Shown here one piece after another: positions 33,599 to 42,018 of a DNA stretch of 57,331 nucleotides; the stretch's first letter is position 1, and each line of letters starts with the position of its first letter. The position numbers were made by a program, and so were the translations under genes. The DNA lies in contig JAUNWH010000012.1 of assembly GCA_030540405.1 (NCBI GenBank), positions 1 to 57,331 of the forward strand. The letters are read 5' to 3'. This DNA is from Spirochaetales bacterium (GTDB lineage: Bacteria; Spirochaetota; Spirochaetia; Treponematales; Treponemataceae). The notes beneath the pieces were generated by a model. It had not been told where the DNA came from. It was given only the letters and a program-made list of their open reading frames with translations, and did no database searches.

Positions 33599-34045
33599 TT
33601 ATTTTTTAATCCAAGCAGAAAGCTCGCCATCACCATCAATAGAACTCATTGTATTTCCATTGATTGTAGCTTTCAAAACAAAATAAGAAGCATATTCTGC
33701 AGGAACATCAACAAGCTCTAATGAGTCTGAATCATCAAGCGCGCCTTTTACAATCTTCTTTATTGTTATTACGATATTTCCATCTTTTGTTGTATCACCA
33801 GTATAACTTCCAGTCGCAAAAGTAACATTTACACCTTCAGAAGATTCAACTGCCTTAAATGTGTTATCATCATAGAAATAAACAGTTTCTGTAACAACAG
33901 AACCGTCATCTTCATCCGTTTCTGTGCAATACCAAGTTGTTACAACACTTGGATCGTCGTCATCATCGTCATCTTTGCAGCCTACAAATGCAAGCGCAAG
34001 AACCATAGCTGCCAATACAGCTGAAATTTTAGCAAACTTTCTCAT
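33599..34045 (-). CDS. Small surface lipoprotein under a poly-G promoter
   Basis: A 148-residue predicted lipoprotein. The signal (MRKFAKISAVLAAMVLALAFVGC, Cys23) is followed by Lys and seven Asp, which should favour export to the outer leaflet. The remainder is beta-rich with lipocalin/META-like wording (TTWYCTETDEDDG, VYFYDDNTFKAVE, SYTGDTTKDGNIVITIKKIV), a common build for treponemal surface lipoproteins of unknown function. AAGGAG is about 8 nt before the ATG at 34045; the longer frame to 34099 would start before the signal. Expression is probably set by the length of the G tract in its promoter. A good terminator follows. Confidence 0.8.
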   Translation of the reverse strand: MRKFAKISAVLAAMVLALAFVGCKDDDDDDDPSVVTTWYCTETDEDDGSVVTETVYFYDDNTFKAVESSEGVNVTFATGSYTGDTTKDGNIVITIKKIVKGALDDSDSLELVDVPAEYASYFVLKATINGNTMSSIDGDGELSAWIKK

Positions 34046-34097
34046 AAGTTCACTCCTTGAAAAATAGATTACGCTGAAAAAAAATTCAGCAGTCTCC

Positions 34098-34124
34098 ATT
34101 GTACCCCCCCCCAGGATTTGTCAA
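34098..34124 (-). promoter_or_regulatory. Phase-variable promoter with a G9 tract in the spacer
   Basis: On the minus strand a perfect TTGACA (34119-34124) and TACAAT (34098-34103) are separated by 15 nt, nine of them G. Two more G would give the optimal 17. Transcription would start near 34091, 46 nt before the lipoprotein ATG. Confidence 0.8.
34104..34112 (-). repeat. Poly-G tract (C9 on plus strand) in a promoter spacer
   Basis: Nine G residues on the minus strand between the -35 and -10 boxes, where slippage changes spacer length and so promoter strength. Confidence 0.9.
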
Positions 34125-34172
34125 GTACTTTTATAAATTTTTGTTAAATTTTTTTCTGATGCAATTTTTATA

Positions 34173-34203
34173 GGATTATCAGGTCAAGTCCGGCAATGAC
34201 GAC
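34173..34203. repeat. REP-like unit, degenerate
   Basis: GGATTATCAGGTCAAGTCCG continues into GCAATGACGACA. The TCAAG core and AATGAC end match the family, but the left arm has diverged. The 34125-34309 gap holds nothing else that I recognise. Confidence 0.45.
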
Positions 34204-34309
34204 ATCCGTTCCTGCAATTTCCTTGGTACTGACAATTTTTCCCCTAAACATCCGCTTTGTTTTTTCCGAAAATCAGAACAAGGGAATCTTTTTATTCAGA
34301 GGGTGCAAT

Positions 34310-35980
34310 ATGAAGTCTATTGGAATAAAACTCGCAGACGGAACTTTCTATCCGCTTTTGGAAGAAGGCAATCCAGAAAAGAAAACTATTGACTTGACAA
34401 CGGTCATGGACAACCAGACAAAAGTTCAGGTCGATGTATATAGAACGGAAACCGGAACACTCGAAGGCGCAGAATATGTTGATACGCTTGAAATTACAAA
34501 TCTGAATCCACATCAAAACGGAGAGCCGACTTTGTGCCTTGCAATCGACGTGGACAAAAACAACGAGCTTTCCGCAGAAATCCGCGACCTTGAAACTGGA
34601 AAGAAAAGCGAAATCCAAGTTACCCTCGCATCCCGCACTCATTCAGAGGCAAGCCAGCCAGAAAAAATTCCCCAAGAAGAAGATGCGCCAGTTACAATTT
34701 CTGACAGCGATCTTGCGAATGCAGGACTTGCGGATTTTGTTGCAGAGCAGGCAAAAAAAACAAATGACGATGACTTTCATTTTGACGACCTGAATAATTC
34801 AGAGCCTCAGACTGATCCAGAATCTTCCGCGGATGAAGAAATTTTTGGCAAAGACAGTTTGGATCTTCCAGAATTTCCTTCAGACGCAAATGAAGAAATT
34901 TCTGCGGATTCATTCCTTGATGAAGATGATGACAAAACTTTCGTGCCGGACAACACAAAGCTTCATCCTGAAATTGAAGAAATGGAAAATTTTGAGACAG
35001 AAGTTTTTGAAGAGCCAGACACAGACATTCAGGAAGAATTTACAGACGAGCCTATAGAAGCAGAAGAACAAGAAATTCCAGAGCAGGAAATTTCAGAAGT
35101 TCCTTCAGAAGAAAATGTGATTGACGTTGACCACACAGAAGTTGAAGTTCCAGATGACCAGACAGAAATAAACGACCTTCCGGATTTTGACAGCACGGAA
35201 TCAGTTGAAGACGAAGAGCCAGCAGAACCGGCAGAGCCTGAAACTCAAGCTTCCGAAGAAAACAACGAGCTGCCTGATTTTGATGACACAGAATTTTCAC
35301 TTCCAGATTTTGAGGATGAAAAAACAGAAGAGCCTCTTTCTGATGATGATTTTTCTCTTCCGCCGGAATTTGACGATGAGCCAGAAATTCCGCAAGAAAA
35401 CGAAGAGCAGCCAAAAGATCCGACATTTCAGCCAAACACAAATATGTTCAGCAATCTTTACGACAAAGAAACAATGCAAGGCTCCTCATCTTCATACAGC
35501 GAAGAAGACGAAATAAAAAGAAAAACAAAAGCGCCAGTAATAATCTGCGTGGTCTGCGCAATAATCTGCGTGATTGCAGCTCTTCTTGTGCTTTTTGTAA
35601 TTCCTTCCAAACTGAATATTTTTGGAAAGCACACTGAAAAAATTTCAGAGCAGGAACAAGTAACAAATCTTCCTTCTGAAGAAATTAATCAGCAAACAGA
35701 AATCGCAGAGCTTCCGCCTGAACCAGAGCCAATTCCTGCAAAAGAAGATGAAATTGTAATTGCAGAAACTCCAGAATCTGTTGTGCCAGAACCGCCAGCT
35801 CCGGTTCCAGAACCAATTGAAGACATCCGCTACAAAATTGTCTGGGGAGACACTTTGTGGGACATTTCAAATGCCTACTATAAAACTCCATGGAAATACA
35901 AGCGGATTGCAAATTACAACGGCATAAAAAATCCTGACCACATTATTTCCGGGCATTGGATTCTTATTCCGGCGGAGTAA
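34310..35980 (+). CDS. Membrane protein: Hsp70 substrate-binding-like domain, acidic linker, TM, LysM
   Basis: A 556-residue protein. Residues 1 to about 108 resemble the beta substrate-binding domain of DnaK without any ATPase: IGIKLADGTFYPLLEEG, TTVMDNQTKVQVDVYRTETG, TLEITNLNPHQNGEPTLCLAIDVDKNNELSAEIRDLETGKK. A long Asp/Glu/Pro-rich linker follows (about 110-405), then one membrane span (APVIICVVCAIICVIAALLV, about 408-431). A second acidic/Pro segment leads to a C-terminal LysM (YKIVWGDTLWDISNAYYK...GHWILIPAE, about 507-555). The likely topology is cytoplasmic N-terminus and periplasmic LysM on peptidoglycan. AGAGGG lies 6 nt before ATG 34310. A lytic transglycosylase gene follows 30 nt on, pointing to wall remodelling. 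Confidence 0.8.
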   Translation: MKSIGIKLADGTFYPLLEEGNPEKKTIDLTTVMDNQTKVQVDVYRTETGTLEGAEYVDTLEITNLNPHQNGEPTLCLAIDVDKNNELSAEIRDLETGKKSEIQVTLASRTHSEASQPEKIPQEEDAPVTISDSDLANAGLADFVAEQAKKTNDDDFHFDDLNNSEPQTDPESSADEEIFGKDSLDLPEFPSDANEEISADSFLDEDDDKTFVPDNTKLHPEIEEMENFETEVFEEPDTDIQEEFTDEPIEAEEQEIPEQEISEVPSEENVIDVDHTEVEVPDDQTEINDLPDFDSTESVEDEEPAEPAEPETQASEENNELPDFDDTEFSLPDFEDEKTEEPLSDDDFSLPPEFDDEPEIPQENEEQPKDPTFQPNTNMFSNLYDKETMQGSSSSYSEEDEIKRKTKAPVIICVVCAIICVIAALLVLFVIPSKLNIFGKHTEKISEQEQVTNLPSEEINQQTEIAELPPEPEPIPAKEDEIVIAETPESVVPEPPAPVPEPIEDIRYKIVWGDTLWDISNAYYKTPWKYKRIANYNGIKNPDHIISGHWILIPAE

Positions 35981-36010
35981 TTTTTTGGCATTTAGTTTTT
36001 TATATTATTG

Positions 36011-38047
36011 ATGAAAAAAGTCCGTGTATTTATTTCCTGCCTGATTGTCTTGGTGAGCTTTACAGGATTTGGATGCGCACAAAATAATTCTCTGCAAAAA
36101 AAGTATGGGCAAGATTCCGCATATTTTATGGCGCTTCTTTCTCTTGAAAATGGAAATGAGCGTCAGGCGGAACATCTTTTAAAGAAAGCTGAAAAAAAAG
36201 CGTCTCCATTAATTGCAAGACGTTCAATGGAAAAACTTTCGCAGCTTGGAAACGTTCAAGAGCGCATAAACAGAAGCTACAGTTTATACAAAAAATTTCC
36301 AGATGAAGAAACCAAGCTTGCAGCCGCAAAAGAATTTTTAAAAAACAAAGAATATGCAAGAGTAATCCGCCTCACAGAAAAAATTGATTTAAAAAACTGC
36401 CTTAATGAAACCGCATATTACAGGCTTTCTTCAATGCAGAAAAAAAATGACTCAAGATTCAGCAAGGAATTTTTTGAGTGGTGCGTTTCAAGAACATTTT
36501 CTGATTTGCATTACAAGCTTTTTTGTGAAACATTCAAATCAGAGGAAACAGAAGAATCAAATGTTATTCAGTTGCGTGCTGATATTTTTACAAAAAATTA
36601 TGTCGCCGCATATTCAAATGCAAAATCAATTCTTGAAAACAAAAAATTTCTTTTGCCGCAAATTTTAAGCGATGCAGGAAAAGCGTTTTTGTATGGCTCA
36701 AACAATTTTTTTTCAAATGCGCTTTATCTTGATTCCATAAAAAAGAATTTGCCGGACGACTGCAAATTTTACGCCAGCTTTTACTCAGGACGGCTTTACG
36801 ACAAAGATGATTCCTACAAAACAAGAGCACTGAACAGATTTGTTTTTGCAATGCAGGAATCTTTGTCAGACAGAAATTTTGACAATGCGCTTTGGTATTA
36901 TTTAAATTGCCTTTTAAAAATTTCACTTCCAAAAACAATCGATGCAATTGAGCAATATAGAAGCGAATGGAAAAATCCTTCTTACTTTGATGATTTTTTT
37001 GAAACGCTTTCGGTGCGGCTTCTTTCACTTCATGCCTGGAATGATTTTTTTAAAACCGCAGATTTGATTTATGGAAAAGCAAGCCCAGAAATTTCTGCAA
37101 AGTACTCATACATTTCCGCCCGGCTCATTCAGGAAAATTTTATCAAGCCTTCTAAAGAAAAATCAGAAGAGGAACAAAGGCTTTTTTTGCAGGCACTTCA
37201 AAGCGGAAGCGATTTGTACTACAGATTTCTTGCAATAAAAAATTTGGAGCTGGATAAAACAAAAGCAGAAGAAATTATTTTTTCAACAGGAAATAAAAAA
37301 GAAATTCAGCCGGATTCAGAAGCAGAAAAGCTTTTGCTTGGCTATGCGGACTTCGGACTTAAAGAATTTATTTATCCAGAGTACCAAAAGCTTCAAGATA
37401 AAATCGGAATAGAATGCACGGAAAAAATTGCAGAGTTTTTAAGCCAGTGCGGAAAAGAACAAGAAAGCATCAGAATTGCTTCCCGAAGGTTGTTTTCAAA
37501 AGACAAGCCTTTTCAAAAAAAACTTCTGGAGCTTTCATTTCCGCAGTATTTTAAAGAGAGCGTCCAAAAATATTGCCAGGATTTTTCGCAGCCGGAATAT
37601 CTTCTTTACGGGCTAATCAGAAGCGAAAGCTTTTTTAATCCGAATGCAAAAAGCAATGCAGGCGCAAAAGGCCTTACGCAGCTTATGGAAGGAACTGCCG
37701 CAGATGTTGCACGAAAACTTAAAGTGGCGCAATTCGATTTAACAGACAGCACGACAAATATAAGGTTTGGCTCATTTTATCTTGAAGAACTTAGGCGAAG
37801 GCTTGACGGCTCTTCCATACTTGCAATTCTTTCTTACAACGGCGGAATCTCAAGAGTTCGCTCCTGGGTAAAAAGCGCAAATCTTGAATTCGGAACTTCA
37901 GCCTTGCCAAGGGATTTATTTTTAGAAGCGATTCCATTTTCTGAAACAAGAGAATATGGACGCAAAGTTGTTTCAGCGGCGGCGATGTACGGCTATCTTT
38001 ACTACGGACTAAGCACATCGCAAGTTGTTGAAGAAATTATGAAATGA
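36011..38047 (+). CDS. Soluble lytic murein transglycosylase-like protein
   Basis: A 678-residue exported enzyme. An N-terminal hydrophobic signal ending in Cys (FISCLIVLVSFTGFGCAQ) suggests a lipoprotein. A long TPR/alpha-superhelical region (to about residue 525) resembles the Slt70 ring. The catalytic SLT domain starts YLLYGLIRSESFFNPNAKS, with the catalytic Glu at about residue 537, then AGAKGLTQLMEGTA, NIRFGSFYL and ILSYNGGISRVR. It cleaves the MurNAc-GlcNAc bond to give 1,6-anhydro ends. ATG at 36011 (TTG at 36008 is in frame). It follows the LysM membrane protein gene closely and probably shares its transcript. Confidence 0.88.
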   Translation: MKKVRVFISCLIVLVSFTGFGCAQNNSLQKKYGQDSAYFMALLSLENGNERQAEHLLKKAEKKASPLIARRSMEKLSQLGNVQERINRSYSLYKKFPDEETKLAAAKEFLKNKEYARVIRLTEKIDLKNCLNETAYYRLSSMQKKNDSRFSKEFFEWCVSRTFSDLHYKLFCETFKSEETEESNVIQLRADIFTKNYVAAYSNAKSILENKKFLLPQILSDAGKAFLYGSNNFFSNALYLDSIKKNLPDDCKFYASFYSGRLYDKDDSYKTRALNRFVFAMQESLSDRNFDNALWYYLNCLLKISLPKTIDAIEQYRSEWKNPSYFDDFFETLSVRLLSLHAWNDFFKTADLIYGKASPEISAKYSYISARLIQENFIKPSKEKSEEEQRLFLQALQSGSDLYYRFLAIKNLELDKTKAEEIIFSTGNKKEIQPDSEAEKLLLGYADFGLKEFIYPEYQKLQDKIGIECTEKIAEFLSQCGKEQESIRIASRRLFSKDKPFQKKLLELSFPQYFKESVQKYCQDFSQPEYLLYGLIRSESFFNPNAKSNAGAKGLTQLMEGTAADVARKLKVAQFDLTDSTTNIRFGSFYLEELRRRLDGSSILAILSYNGGISRVRSWVKSANLEFGTSALPRDLFLEAIPFSETREYGRKVVSAAAMYGYLYYGLSTSQVVEEIMK

Positions 38048-38123
38048 AACTAGAATACATTTCGCTTTTAGAAAATTCTAAAATTTTTCAATTCCTTTTA
38101 ATTTTATAAACGGAGATAAAATT

Positions 38124-39854
38124 ATGACTGACCCGTTTGCACAGGTTCTGCCGCAGGCATTTCATTTTTCGCATTTGCAGGGAACACAGTTTGTTCTTTT
38201 ACTTGGAATCATTATGTTCTTTGGTGCGCTCGGTGGACGCATTTTTCAAAAACTGAAAATTCCGCAAGTCGTAGGATATATTGTAATCGGAATTTTAATC
38301 GGATCTTCAGGCTTTCAAATTCTGCGTCTTGAAACAATCATCGCATTAAATCCAGTAAACACAATCGCTCTTTCTTTAATAGGATTTTTAATCGGCGCGG
38401 AACTAAAAATCGGTGTAATAAAAAAATACGGCAAGCAGTTCGTTGGAATTTTAATCGGCGAATCTGTAACTCCATTTTTTGTTGTAGGATTTTTTGTTAC
38501 TTTAGTCGCATACATTTTTATGAAAGATTTCAAAACTGCGATTTCTTTCGGACTGATTCTTGGAGCAATATGCGCGGCAACAGCACCGGCTGCAACAACT
38601 GATGTTTTAAAAGAATACAGAACACGCGGACCTTTAACAACAACAACTCTTGGAATTGTCGCAATGGATGACGCGGTTGCGCTGATTTTGTACGCAGTTG
38701 CATCTACGGTTGTTTCGCCTTTGCTTGGCGGACAAGGACAGCCACTTGGAATGCAGATGCTGAATATTGCAAAAGATATTTTTGGCTCTATTATAGCCGG
38801 AAGCATTTTTGGCGCGCTTGTAACTTTTGTTGTAAAAAATCTTATGAAAGATGAAGGCAGAGTTCTTTCATTCGGCCTTGGAGGACTTTTCCTTTCCACA
38901 GGAGTCTGCATAATTTTAGGACTAGACAACATTCTTGCCGCAATGTCTTTGGGATTTTTTATGGTGAACTTTGCTCCTGCAAAAACACGCCCGATATTCA
39001 GCCTTGTTGAAAAATTCACGCCGCCAATTTACGTTTTGTTTTTTGTGCTTGTTGGCGCAAAACTGAACATTTGGGTTGTTACACCAGTCTTGGGAATTCT
39101 TGCAATTGTTTATGTTGCAGGAAGAACTTTAGGCAAATCCATAGGCGCACGTCTTGGCGCAAAGATAACAAAAGCTCCGCAGACAGTCCACGACTTTTTG
39201 CCATGGTGTCTTTTAAGCCAAGCCGGAGTCGCAATCGGACTTAGCATTGCAGCCAGCAACGACTTTGAAAATTCAATCGGACCTTCTATTATATTGATAA
39301 TCACGGCGACAACTTTTATCGTTCAGCTGATTGGTCCAGTCTGCGTAAAACATGGCGTTACAAAAGCCGGCGAAGTTGGTCTTGCCATAACAGAAGACGA
39401 TATTTTAAAATCTTCAAAAGTAAAAGACGTTACTTGGGGAAGTGAAAAAATTTGCTGCGCCGACAGCCACGCAATTGTCAGTGAAACAGAAAAAATCTGC
39501 CATATACTTAAAAATTTTGAAACTCACCACAACCAGTCATTTGCAGTCGCTTCAAGTGAATCTGGAAAACTTTCCGGCATAATCACGCTTGAGCATTTAA
39601 AAGAAACCCTCATGATTGGAGAATTTGCAGACACGCTTCTTGCTGTTGACATTATGGACAAGCCTATTTGCACTTGCAGCCCTGAAGATTCACTTCCCGA
39701 TGTCTATAAAAAATTCAGCGATGCAGACACGGAATCAATGCCGATTGTAGACAACGACGAAAAGCCTCTTGGCATTATGGAAAAGTTTGCCGCTGACCAT
39801 TATCTTCACACAAGAATTCTCGAAATAAACCGCAAGCTTGAAAACATGGCATAA
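38124..39854 (+). CDS. CPA2-type cation:proton antiporter with C-terminal CBS domains
   Basis: A 576-residue membrane protein. The first 400 residues have about 12 spans of the Na+/H+ exchanger fold: ALGGRIFQKLKIPQVVGYIVIGILIG at span 1-2, GAICAATAPAATTDVLKEY (discontinuous helix), and TLGIVAMDDAVALILYAVAS, with the Asp-Asp pair for ion binding. Residues about 435-560 are two CBS modules (ADSHAIVSETEKICHILKNF...; MDKPICTCSPEDSLPDVYKKF...MPIVDNDEKPLGI), which may sense adenine nucleotides. The ion (Na+ or K+) is not fixed by sequence. The gene is followed after 74 nt by nfu and slyD. Confidence 0.9.
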   Translation: MTDPFAQVLPQAFHFSHLQGTQFVLLLGIIMFFGALGGRIFQKLKIPQVVGYIVIGILIGSSGFQILRLETIIALNPVNTIALSLIGFLIGAELKIGVIKKYGKQFVGILIGESVTPFFVVGFFVTLVAYIFMKDFKTAISFGLILGAICAATAPAATTDVLKEYRTRGPLTTTTLGIVAMDDAVALILYAVASTVVSPLLGGQGQPLGMQMLNIAKDIFGSIIAGSIFGALVTFVVKNLMKDEGRVLSFGLGGLFLSTGVCIILGLDNILAAMSLGFFMVNFAPAKTRPIFSLVEKFTPPIYVLFFVLVGAKLNIWVVTPVLGILAIVYVAGRTLGKSIGARLGAKITKAPQTVHDFLPWCLLSQAGVAIGLSIAASNDFENSIGPSIILIITATTFIVQLIGPVCVKHGVTKAGEVGLAITEDDILKSSKVKDVTWGSEKICCADSHAIVSETEKICHILKNFETHHNQSFAVASSESGKLSGIITLEHLKETLMIGEFADTLLAVDIMDKPICTCSPEDSLPDVYKKFSDADTESMPIVDNDEKPLGIMEKFAADHYLHTRILEINRKLENMA

Positions 39855-39928
39855 AATCAAAAAAGTGAATCATTGCATAAATCTGCCAAATTTTGTATCT
39901 TTAGAAAAATAAAATTTTAGAGGTAGAA

Positions 39929-40165
39929 ATGGCAGACGAAGCTCTCATTGCAAAAGTAAAAGAAACTTTGGAAGCATTCCGCCCGCAGCTTAATGCAGAC
40001 GGCGGCGACATGGAATTTATAAATATCGATGATGAAAATAAAGTTCATCTAAAACTCACTGGAGCTTGCGGTTCATGTCCAATGGCAACAATGACTCTTA
40101 AAATGGGAATCGAACGCTACTTAAAAGAAACCTGCCCCGAAATTTCCGAAGTTGTACAGGACTAA
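39929..40165 (+). CDS. NifU C-terminal-domain Fe-S scaffold (Nfu-type)
   Basis: A 78-residue stand-alone NifU C-terminal domain. It has the conserved VKETLEAFRPQLNADGGDMEFINI and the CxxC cluster site in LTGACGSCPMATMTLKMGIE. Such proteins assemble or carry [4Fe-4S] clusters for delivery to Fe-S enzymes, of which the window has several (IorA, Nth, the radical SAM protein). GAGGTAG precedes the ATG. Three nt separate it from slyD. Confidence 0.93.
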   Translation: MADEALIAKVKETLEAFRPQLNADGGDMEFINIDDENKVHLKLTGACGSCPMATMTLKMGIERYLKETCPEISEVVQD

Positions 40166-40168
40166 GCG

Positions 40169-40714
40169 ATGACAGTTGAAAACGACAAATATGTTTCTAT
40201 CCATTATGTATTGAAAAATGATGAAGGAGCAGTCCTCGATTCTTCCACTGAAAAAACTTTAGATTATGTTCACGGACGCGGCTATCTTTTGCCTAAGCTA
40301 GAAGAGCAGTTGGCAGGAAAAAATCCCGGAGATAAATTCAACGTAGTTCTTGAAGCAAAAGATGGCTACGGAGAATATAGAAAAGAACTTGTTACAGACG
40401 TTGACCGTTCAAATTTTGAAGACGGAGTTCCTATAGAAGTTGGAATGGCTTTTCAAGCAATGACAGCTTCCGGGCCGCAAATTGTTCGCGTTACAAAAAT
40501 CAGCAACGATAAAATAACAGTTGACGCAAACCATGAGCTTGCAGGAACACGGCTTCATTTTGAAATTGAAATTGCAGACGTGCGCAATGCAACAGAAGAA
40601 GAACTGAATCCTCCATCTTGCGGTTGCGGCGGAAATTGCAGCGGCGGCTGTGGAGGCGAATGTTCAGACGGAGGCTGCAGCAACTGCGATGGAAACTGTG
40701 GCTGCGAAAACTAA
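40169..40714 (+). CDS. slyD: FKBP-type peptidyl-prolyl isomerase SlyD
   Basis: A 181-residue SlyD. The FKBP fold is interrupted by the insert-in-flap domain: SIHYVLKNDEGAVLDSS, DYVHGRGYLLPKLEEQLAGK, DKFNVVLEAKDGYGEY and DANHELAGTRLHFEIEI are family strings. The C-terminal tail is very rich in Cys and Gly (CGCGGNCSGGCGGECSDGGC...), as in SlyD proteins that bind Ni or Zn for hydrogenase maturation or metal storage. It follows the Nfu-type gene by 3 nt. Its stop overlaps the convergent aroK by 4 nt. Confidence 0.95.
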   Translation: MTVENDKYVSIHYVLKNDEGAVLDSSTEKTLDYVHGRGYLLPKLEEQLAGKNPGDKFNVVLEAKDGYGEYRKELVTDVDRSNFEDGVPIEVGMAFQAMTASGPQIVRVTKISNDKITVDANHELAGTRLHFEIEIADVRNATEEELNPPSCGCGGNCSGGCGGECSDGGCSNCDGNCGCEN

Positions 40715-41286
40715 ACTTTAGAAGAAACAGCCTCTATTATTTTTGCAGCATTTGTTTCTTTTGAAGAGCTGGACATATCAATAACAACATCAGCAAGCTG
40801 TTCATAAATACATTCACGTTCAATAAAAAAGTCATGGAAAATTTTTTTTGCATCGGTTATTGAACGTGGATTTTTTTTTGCAATAAAAGCAGGAACATTT
40901 GAAAGCGTTCCATCTTGAGCAACAGAAATTTCCCTTAAAACACGGAAGCTGGCAATTCTTTCTGGAGTCTTTAAAAAAACAAAAGTTCCTATTTTTCTTA
41001 AAACATCGAGAGCTTTTTTATTTCCGCAGATTCCGCCACCAGTCGCTATAACCGCATTTTTTTCAGCGGAAAAATTTATTTTTTCAAGTAAAAATGAACA
41101 GGCTTTTTCTTCAGCATCCAGAAAACCTTCGTTTCCAAATTCTGTATAAATCTGTCGCGGAGTTTTTCCTGTCATTTCTAAAATCACATCGTCCGTGTCA
41201 AAAAAAGGCACTGAAAGTTTTTTGCTTATTATGCGGCCTTGTGTTGATTTTCCGCAGTGCTTAATGCCCATTAAAATTATGCTCAT
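40711..41286 (-). CDS. aroK: Shikimate kinase
   Basis: A 191-residue P-loop kinase that phosphorylates shikimate in the chorismate pathway. Walker A is MGIKHCGKST, with FFDTDDVILEMTG (the shikimate-binding Asp pair), GNEGFLDAEEKAC, and ATGGGICGNKKAL (the GGG motif). The length is slightly above the usual 170-180. It is last in a tight minus-strand unit (TPR lipoprotein, traB, RsmI-like, aroK; gaps 6, 6 and 3 nt). The shared stop with slyD leaves no room for a terminator. Confidence 0.9.
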   Translation of the reverse strand: MSIILMGIKHCGKSTQGRIISKKLSVPFFDTDDVILEMTGKTPRQIYTEFGNEGFLDAEEKACSFLLEKINFSAEKNAVIATGGGICGNKKALDVLRKIGTFVFLKTPERIASFRVLREISVAQDGTLSNVPAFIAKKNPRSITDAKKIFHDFFIERECIYEQLADVVIDMSSSSKETNAAKIIEAVSSKV

Positions 41287-41289
41287 CTT

Positions 41290-42012
41290 TCAGCTCCGGT
41301 AAATTAAAAAAATCGCTGGAACTTTATTTATAGGAGGCTCGATTGCTTTTTTCCATTCAGCCACAGAAAGCGTCCTGATAAATTCCTGTTCAGTTGTAAG
41401 ACCTGCCGCAACACAAACGCGAGTTTCATTCCGGCACGAATTCAAAATAGATTCCAGCATTTTTAAATTTCTATATGGAGCTTCTATAAAAAGCTGCGTC
41501 TGCTTTTCGTTCCAAGCGCGGTTTTCAAGCTGCCTTATTTTTGCGGCGCGTTCATTCGGCTTAACAGGAAGATAGCCGTTAAATGCAAAACTCTGGCCAT
41601 TCAATCCGCTTGCCATTACAGCCATAATCATCGAAGACGGACCGGAAAGCGGAACAACCTTCAAGCCTTTTTTTTGTGCCATTTCAACAACAGCAGCTCC
41701 AGGATCAGCAACAGCAGGACATCCAGCTTCTGAGATAATTCCCATCGGAAGTTTTTTCTTTAAAAGCGGATCAAGATAATTTGAAATTTTTGCAAGGTCG
41801 GAATGCTCATTAAGCTCAAGAAATTCAAGCGAGTCAATATCAATCGATGAATCAGCAAGCTTTAAAAATCGAATTGCAGAGCGGCGGTTTTCAACAATGA
41901 AATTTTTTATTCCGCGGATAATTTTGCGGTTGTATTCAGGCAGAACTTTTTGGTATTCTGTTTCGCCCAAAGTTACAGGAATAAGATAAAGCGCAGGCTC
42001 AATTTTTTCCAT
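41290..42012 (-). CDS. Tetrapyrrole-methylase-family SAM methyltransferase, RsmI-like
   Basis: A 240-residue protein of the SAM-dependent tetrapyrrole methylase fold, akin to RsmI, which 2'-O-methylates C1402 of 16S rRNA. Visible are GIISEAGCPAVADPGAAVVEMA, VVPLSGPSSMIMAVMASGLNGQSFAFNGYLP and FIEAPYRNLKMLESIL, all RsmI-type strings. The N-terminus lacks the usual ATPIGNLxD start, reading IPVTLGETEYQKVLP instead, so this is the divergent group and its substrate is unsure. It lies between traB and aroK. Confidence 0.85.
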   Translation of the reverse strand: MEKIEPALYLIPVTLGETEYQKVLPEYNRKIIRGIKNFIVENRRSAIRFLKLADSSIDIDSLEFLELNEHSDLAKISNYLDPLLKKKLPMGIISEAGCPAVADPGAAVVEMAQKKGLKVVPLSGPSSMIMAVMASGLNGQSFAFNGYLPVKPNERAAKIRQLENRAWNEKQTQLFIEAPYRNLKMLESILNSCRNETRVCVAAGLTTEQEFIRTLSVAEWKKAIEPPINKVPAIFLIYRS

Positions 42013-42018
42013 TGCAAA

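Noticed and set aside
38315-39019. 234-residue open frame antisense to the antiporter gene
   Set aside because: Shadow frame of a membrane protein gene, with no start signals or recognisable domain.
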